Origin: Streptomyces fuscichromogenes
GTDB lineage: Bacteria; Actinomycetota; Actinomycetes; Streptomycetales; Streptomycetaceae
DNA: 64,000 bases
Direction: 5' to 3'
Assembly (NCBI RefSeq): GCF_014645815.1
Contig: NZ_BMML01000005.1
Coordinates: 372,001 to 436,000, forward strand
Shown: piece after piece, positions 59,732-64,000 of the stretch
Position numbering within the stretch: position 1 is the stretch's first letter
Layout of the letters: the number at the start of each line of letters is the position of its first letter
Position numbers and translations under genes: made by a program
The notes under the pieces: generated by a model
The model's input: only the letters and a program-made list of their open reading frames with translations
Database searches by the model: none
Told to the model about the DNA's origin: nothing

Positions 59732-61155
59732 CGACCAACCGGAACTGCACGGAGTGCGGCACGGTCGCGGAACCGGGCCAGTCCTTCTGCGACGCGTGCG
59801 GCGCGGTCCTGAGCTGGACCGGCAACAGCGAGGAGCCCCGACCGCAGCCGGCGGCCAGCACCCCGCCCCCCGACTCCGGCACCGCCCCCGGATGGGACGC
59901 CTTCACCCGCAGAGACGGCGCCACCGGCCTCCCCCAACGCGACCCCCGCCCAACGACGACAGCCCCACAGGCAGCGGTGACGACAGCGCCCCTTCAGCCC
60001 CACGGCGACCTGCAAGGAACAGCGCCCACAGCGCCTCGTCAGCCCCACGGCGACCTGCGAGGAGCAGCGCCCACAGCGCCCCGTCAGGGGCGCGGGGAAC
60101 TGCGCGACCAGCCCCCACTCACCGCCACGTCCCCCACAGCCGAAACCACCCCCATCCCCACCCCGCAACCCGCACCCGACCCCGAACCCGAACCGGAACC
60201 CACGTACGCGCCCACCCCCACGCCGCCCCCCACCCCCACCCCCACCCCCACCTCCGACCACGACCGGGCCCGCCTCCTCCTCATCCCCGTGAGCGACCCG
60301 GAACCGGCCGCCGCGCCCCCCTCCGTCGCCCCCGTCCTCCCCGGCCGCCCCACCCCCCAACGCCCCGCCTCGGTCCGCTCCCCCGGCGAGGACCTCGGCG
60401 CCCACGGCGGCACCCCCTGCCCCTGGTGCGCCACCCCCAACCGCCCCGACCGCCACTTCTGCACCCGCTGCGCCATGCCCATGGCCGGCCACCCCGGCAC
60501 CGACGCCACGGCCCACCGCCCCTGGTGGCGCCGCCTCTTCGACTTCCGCAACAGAGAGACCCCGTGGGCCGGCGACCGCCCCCGCCTCCGCCGCACCTTC
60601 GACCGCGTCCTCACCTGGATCGTCGCCGCCCTCGTCCTCACCGGAGTCACCGTCCTGGCGGTCAACACGCCGAAGGCGATCAGCGCCACCCGCGACCACT
60701 TCGCCAAGCGCGCCCAGGTCGTGCCGGAGAGCTACCGCGCCTCCCGCTCGTACGCGGGCCACAAGCCGGACCTGCTCTTCGACAAGCTGAACAACACCTG
60801 GTGGGGCCCGGGGATCGTCGGCGGCGGCGAGGGCGAGTGGGTCGAGGCGCACTTCGACGAGCCGACCCGCCTGCTGAACGTCGTCGTCACGTCGGGCGAG
60901 TCGACCCACAACGACCAGTTGCGGAACTCGGCCCTGCCGCACCGGATGAAGGCGACCATCAAGACCGCCGACGGCAAGACCGAGACCCGCGAGGTGACCC
61001 TCGACCAGACGGCCGGCGGCCAGGTCCGCGACCTGCGGGCCGCGGACGTCGTCTCCGTCCGCTTCACGATCGAGTCGTCCTACCCGGCGCCGGGCCGCAC
61101 CCAGGTGGCCATCGCCGAGATCGAGTTCTTCGGCCCGTCCAGCGCGAACTCCTAG
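59728..61155 (+). CDS. cisA: CisA-like membrane docking protein of the CIS
   Basis: 475 aa, ATG overlapping the previous stop. Two zinc ribbons: C7/C10/C21/C24 and C231/C234/C245/C248. They are separated by a long Pro/Thr-rich linker that includes a 15-residue tandem repeat (90-134, unit QPHGDLRGAAPTAPR). A single membrane helix (304-322) follows. The C-terminal domain (about 340-475, DLLFDKLNNTWWGPGIVG ... VAIAEIEFFG) is discoidin/glycan-binding-like. CisA of Streptomyces is known to tether the cytosolic CIS to the membrane before firing, and this last gene of the structural operon matches its architecture. Confidence 0.85.
   Translation: MTTNRNCTECGTVAEPGQSFCDACGAVLSWTGNSEEPRPQPAASTPPPDSGTAPGWDAFTRRDGATGLPQRDPRPTTTAPQAAVTTAPLQPHGDLQGTAPTAPRQPHGDLRGAAPTAPRQGRGELRDQPPLTATSPTAETTPIPTPQPAPDPEPEPEPTYAPTPTPPPTPTPTPTSDHDRARLLLIPVSDPEPAAAPPSVAPVLPGRPTPQRPASVRSPGEDLGAHGGTPCPWCATPNRPDRHFCTRCAMPMAGHPGTDATAHRPWWRRLFDFRNRETPWAGDRPRLRRTFDRVLTWIVAALVLTGVTVLAVNTPKAISATRDHFAKRAQVVPESYRASRSYAGHKPDLLFDKLNNTWWGPGIVGGGEGEWVEAHFDEPTRLLNVVVTSGESTHNDQLRNSALPHRMKATIKTADGKTETREVTLDQTAGGQVRDLRAADVVSVRFTIESSYPAPGRTQVAIAEIEFFGPSSANS
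59995..60116 (+). repeat. 45-bp tandem repeat merging into a dispersed palindromic arm
   Basis: Two 45-bp units (59995-60039, 60040-60084) are followed by a diverged third. Its sequence 60086-60116 (AGGGGCGCGGGGAACTGCGC then GACCAGCC) is nearly the same as the arm of the intergenic palindrome at 33091-33125. The dispersed element is thus read in frame as protein here. Confidence 0.8.
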
Positions 61156-62099
61156 CTCCTCATCAGGGACCGGTAGACGGCAGTGGACCTGGGGTTGCCC
61201 CGGCAGCCCCACACGCCGTGCGGGCAGTAGTCGGTGATCGTCTGGTACAGCGGCCGGTTCCTCGCGAACCAGTCCAGCATGCCGCGCAGATACGCCGGAT
61301 CGTCCCCGTTCTCGTACAGCCCCCACTCGGGGTACGAGACCGGCTTGCCGTGGGCCCGGGCGAACTCGACCTGGGCCCGCAGCCCGTACTCCTCGGTGAC
61401 CTGCTCGGCGAAGGGCATCCCGCGGGGGGCGTCGTACGCGTCCATTCCCAGCACGTCCACGTACCGGTCCCCCGGGTAGCACGCGGTCCAGGGGATGGCG
61501 TCCCGCCCCCGGTTGGGCGCGAAGTCGAACCGGAACCGGGCGCCCGGCACCGACCGCATGGCCGTCACGATCCGCCGCCAGTACGCCTGCCAGGCGACCG
61601 GGTCGGGTTCGCAGCGATGGGTGTACGTGACCCCGTTCATCTCCCAGCCGAGCACGACGACGGTGTCCGGCGCGCCGACCGCGACCAGCCGCCTGGCCAG
61701 CGCGCGGAAGTGGACGTCGTACGACCCCCGTGCCCCGATCCGGAGTCGGCGGCGCACCTCGGCGTCCGGGACGTGCGCCTCGGTGTGTTCCAGCATCGGT
61801 ACGTTGAGGACGAGCAGCCGGTCGGGTTCGGCCCGCCGCCACCGGGCCCACAGCCGTACGAAGTCCGGGGCGCCCTCGATGTTCCGCCACACGTCACCGG
61901 GCAGGTAGGTGTGCCCGACCCGGGGTTCGTCGCGCAGCCAGCTGCCGAGCGCGGCCACCCGCCGTACCCCGTCCGCGCCGTACCCGACGTACGCCCCGAA
62001 CGGTCCGGGCGCGGCGGGCCGCGGGGTCTCCGGCCGGGAGACCGGCAGCAGCAGGAGGGCGGCCAGCGCGGCGGCCCACAGGAACCTCAGACGTGCCAT
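61152..62099 (-). CDS. GH26-like secreted glycoside hydrolase
   Basis: 315 aa from the ATG at 62099; another start at 62135 is possible and neither has a good RBS. An N-terminal hydrophobic signal (FLWAAALAALLLLPVS) leads to a (beta/alpha)8-type domain with the GH26 acid/base context GWEMNG and nucleophile context YPEWGLY, as in beta-mannanases and related enzymes. Its stop codon overlaps the CisA stop on the other strand, so the two are convergent. Confidence 0.82.
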   Translation of the reverse strand: MARLRFLWAAALAALLLLPVSRPETPRPAAPGPFGAYVGYGADGVRRVAALGSWLRDEPRVGHTYLPGDVWRNIEGAPDFVRLWARWRRAEPDRLLVLNVPMLEHTEAHVPDAEVRRRLRIGARGSYDVHFRALARRLVAVGAPDTVVVLGWEMNGVTYTHRCEPDPVAWQAYWRRIVTAMRSVPGARFRFDFAPNRGRDAIPWTACYPGDRYVDVLGMDAYDAPRGMPFAEQVTEEYGLRAQVEFARAHGKPVSYPEWGLYENGDDPAYLRGMLDWFARNRPLYQTITDYCPHGVWGCRGNPRSTAVYRSLMRS

Positions 62100-62232
62100 G
62101 GGAGGCAGTCTGGCCGCTGCGCGCACAGTGGCCACGCCATGTGGTCATACCGTGACCCTGTGCGCTGCCGTCGTGGTACCGGCCGGTCGGGGCCGGTCGG
62201 GGCCCGTCGGGTCCCGGGGGCCGCCGCGTGGG

Positions 62233-62289
62233 CCGGGTTCACCGGGTCGCCGGGTTCACCGGGTCATCGGGTTCACCGTGTCATCGGGT
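62233..62289. repeat. Short tandem GGGTTCACCGGGTC repeats
   Basis: About four imperfect 14-15-base units (GGGTTCACCG-GGTC/GTGTC) run across the end of the M23 gene and its 3' flank. They are likely slippage-derived and extend the Pro/Asp-rich tail of the protein. Confidence 0.7.
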
Positions 62290-63139
62290 TCCACAGGGCC
62301 GTCGGATCCCAAGGTGCCGTCGGGAACCACGGTTTCGCCGGGGTCTGCCGGGGCGCCGGGTTCCCCGGTGTCCTCGCCGGTCGGCCGTGCCCGGCCGGCA
62401 GGTCCCTCGCAGGGGCGGCCGGCCTGCCGGGTGCGGGCGTCGGGTCCGCCGGTGCGGTGTCCGGGGTGCTCGGGGCCGGGTGCGGATGTTCCGGGGACGC
62501 CGTCTCGGGCACCTGCACGCCGTGCCGCCGCAGCCACGGCAGCGGCGGCACCGCGGAGCCCGGGTGCGGACCGGTGCGCACCTCGAAGTGGAGGTGGGGG
62601 CCGTCCGCGTTGCCGGTCGCGCCGGCGGCGCCGATCCGCTGGCCCGTCGAAACGCGCTGTCCGGCGCGGACGTTGATGACGGACAGGTGGGCGTACTGGG
62701 TGTAGTAGCCGTCGGGATGGCGTAACACGACCTGGTTGCCGAAGCCGTCGCCGCAGGACGCGGTCACGACCCGGCCGGCCCCGACGGCGTACACGGGCGT
62801 GCCGGCGTCGACGGCGAAGTCCTGGCCGGTGTGCCGGTGTTTCCAGTGGTGCCCCCTGGCGGCGTAGCCGGCGGAGAGCCGGTAGCGGACCGTGGGCGAG
62901 GTCCAGCGGGTGGCGCGGTCGGCGCGACCGGGGTGACCGGTGTGCCCGCCGCGGTCGGTGTGCCTGTCGCCGTCGCCGCGGCCGGCTTCTTCGCCGCGGT
63001 CGACGGGCGGTGGGGAGCTGGGCCGGCCGAAGGCGCAGTGCCCCGGGCGCTCGTCGGCCTTGGCGGGCGTGGTGAGGAACGCGCCGGTCAGCAGGAGCAC
63101 CAGCGCGGCCGTGAAAAGTCGTAGATCATCCGTTCGCAT
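62273..63139 (-). CDS. Secreted M23-family (LytM) peptidase
   Basis: 288 aa, ATG at 63139 after GAGG. Signal peptide (FTAALVLLLTGAFLTTPAKA), Arg/Gly/Asp-rich linker, then the M23 zinc core: HTGQDFAV with first His/Asp ligands and GPHLHFEVRTG with HxH. Such proteins cut peptidoglycan cross-bridges or act as binding platforms. A long Pro/Ala/Asp-rich tail follows and is repeat-derived at the end. Confidence 0.92.
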   Translation of the reverse strand: MRTDDLRLFTAALVLLLTGAFLTTPAKADERPGHCAFGRPSSPPPVDRGEEAGRGDGDRHTDRGGHTGHPGRADRATRWTSPTVRYRLSAGYAARGHHWKHRHTGQDFAVDAGTPVYAVGAGRVVTASCGDGFGNQVVLRHPDGYYTQYAHLSVINVRAGQRVSTGQRIGAAGATGNADGPHLHFEVRTGPHPGSAVPPLPWLRRHGVQVPETASPEHPHPAPSTPDTAPADPTPAPGRPAAPARDLPAGHGRPARTPGNPAPRQTPAKPWFPTAPWDPTALWNPMTR

Positions 63140-63248
63140 CTTCGGATCCTCTGACGACCGGCTCGCCGGGCGGCGGCCCCACACGCCCCGGTGTCCCGAC
63201 TTTCGCCTGTTCGGATGATCGGCGGCCGCGCCCCTCGGCGGGCCCGGC

Positions 63249-63713
63249 TCAGATCGTGGTGTGGTGGTTGACCAGCGCGCTCGCGAGCAGTGCGAGGTGG
63301 CCGCGCTGGGCCTCGGTGAGGTGTGCGGTGAGGTCCAGGATCCGCCGGGAGGCGAGCGCCTCGCACTGCCGGGCCAGCTGCTGCCCCGCCGGGGTGATCG
63401 ACACCAGGAAGCTGCGCCGGTCGTGCGCTGCGGGGGTGCGGCGGACCAGGTCCCGGCGCTCGGCGCGGTCGACGAGGCCGGTCATGCTGGACTTGTCCAG
63501 GCCGAGGTGGTGGGCGAGTTCCTGCATGCCGGGCGTGCGGTCGCGCAGCACGCCGAGCAGCCGCAGCTGGACGACCGACAGCCCGTGCTCCGCCGCGACC
63601 TTCCCGAGCGCGCCCTGCACCAGGAACGAGAGCTGGGCGAGGCCGTCCACGAGTCCGAGGTCCTCGATGTCCTGGTCCGCGCCCGCCGGTTCGGCGGTTG
63701 GCTTGTTCTGCAT
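63249..63713 (-). CDS. MarR-family repressor
   Basis: 154 aa; start at ATG 63713 or three codons earlier at 63722. The winged HTH is clear (LSVVQLRLLGVLRDRTPGMQ, LAHHLGLDKSSMTGLVDRAE, DRRSFLVSITPAG), with dimerisation helices at both ends. It is divergent from the oxidoreductase gene at 63810 and should control it through the palindrome between them. Confidence 0.93.
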   Translation of the reverse strand: MQNKPTAEPAGADQDIEDLGLVDGLAQLSFLVQGALGKVAAEHGLSVVQLRLLGVLRDRTPGMQELAHHLGLDKSSMTGLVDRAERRDLVRRTPAAHDRRSFLVSITPAGQQLARQCEALASRRILDLTAHLTEAQRGHLALLASALVNHHTTI

Positions 63714-63752
63714 GGTCCCCATCCTACGGTGTTAGTACGCGTCCCCAACTAC

Positions 63753-63792
63753 TTGACTTGGTACGTGGCACCAACTAATTTAATTGGTGTCA
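63753..63792 (+). promoter_or_regulatory. Promoter overlapped by MarR-type operator
   Basis: TTGACT (63753-63758) and TAATTT (63776-63781) with 17-base spacing form a good sigma-70-type promoter for the oxidoreductase. The palindrome 63766-63792 (arms TGGCACCAA and TTGGTGTCA, one mismatch) covers the -10 box. It is a classic MarR repression arrangement. Confidence 0.8.
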
Positions 63793-63809
63793 CGAACTAA
63801 GGAGTCGTC

Positions 63810-64000
63810 ATGCATGCTGCCGTGGTCCGCTCGTTCGACCGTCCGCCGCGCTTCGAGGAGTTCGCCGTCCCCGTGCCGGGCGAGGGCAGGCTGCCGGTGG
63901 AGATGATCGCCGCCGGTCTGCACCCCCGGGTCCGCTCGGGTGCCGACGGCACCCACTACACCAGCGACGGCCGCCTCCCCCTGATCCCCGGCGTCGACGG
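63810..64000 (+). CDS. Quinone oxidoreductase-like (MDR) protein, 3' truncated by window
   Basis: Partial: 63 codons, ATG at 63810 with AAGGAG. It reads MHAAVVRSFDRPPRFEEFAV, then ADGTHYTSDGRLPLIPGVDG, the start of a medium-chain dehydrogenase/quinone-reductase-like protein. The catalytic and NAD(P) parts lie beyond the window. It is probably induced on MarR release, possibly by an electrophile or quinone. Confidence 0.85.
   Translation, partial: MHAAVVRSFDRPPRFEEFAVPVPGEGRLPVEMIAAGLHPRVRSGADGTHYTSDGRLPLIPGVD

Noticed and set aside
33289..61155. Prophage
   Set aside because: No capsid, portal, terminase, lysis or integrase gene, and an AAA+ ATPase, DUF4255, DUF4157 and CisA-like protein instead. 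It fits a contractile injection system.

Overview
The window is high-GC actinomycete DNA with GC-rich third codon positions, frequent GTG/TTG starts and GTGA/ATGA stop-start overlaps. The protein families (LAHTG sortase substrate, DUF4142, DUF4232 lipoprotein, formylglycine-generating enzyme, two LuxR regulators, a Streptomyces-type 'cgcgcagttccccgcg' intergenic hairpin) point to a Streptomyces chromosome. No tRNA, rRNA, CRISPR array, insertion sequence or integrase was seen.

Region 1 (about 1-32.9 kb) is mixed chromosomal content. It holds secreted proteins: a beta-propeller/Ig-like protein, an NPP1-like protein, a large subtilisin, a LAHTG surface protein, DUF4142 and DUF4232 proteins, and a secreted protein that resembles the tail of the subtilisin. 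Regulators are an XRE-TPR protein, a TetR with a 25-bp perfect inverted-repeat operator shared with a divergent SDR gene, an XRE protein with a long helical tail, and a large AAA/LuxR protein. Enzymes and transporters are a permease/TIGR03943 metal-type pair, a nucleoside hydrolase, a GH13 alpha-glucosidase, an iron/2-oxoglutarate-type oxygenase candidate, an orphan FGE, a VOC protein, an SDR, an aquaglyceroporin and an M20 amidohydrolase.

Region 2 (about 33.3-61.2 kb) is a complete-looking phage-tail-like contractile injection system (CIS/eCIS) of the Streptomyces intracellular type, and is the most interesting part of the window. A LuxR-type regulator, a tail terminator (DUF4255/Pvc16-like) and an AAA+ ATPase (Pvc15-like) run on the plus strand. 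Four minus-strand genes follow: two paralogous membrane-anchored proteins sharing one N-terminal half but ending in different sugar/wall-binding modules (ricin-type versus hydrophobic-W), a DUF4157 (HELTH) protein fused to a papain-like domain, and a 1771-aa repeat protein. The last two share an N-terminal LQxTAGNAAV motif. The plus-strand structural operon then encodes sheath, tube, a two-gene chaperone-like pair (the second gene only 56 codons), a 1172-aa Pro/Ala-rich protein with 17 VQR motifs, a second tube-like protein, a LysM protein, VgrG-like spike, gp25, gp6/J, gpI and a CisA-like membrane anchor. No tail-fibre or separate PAAR gene and no classical tape measure were found. This fits a cytoplasmic CIS docked to the membrane by CisA rather than a released particle that binds foreign cells.

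Region 3 (61.2-64 kb) has a GH26-like hydrolase, an M23 peptidase, a MarR regulator and the start of a divergent quinone-oxidoreductase gene whose promoter overlaps a MarR-type palindrome.
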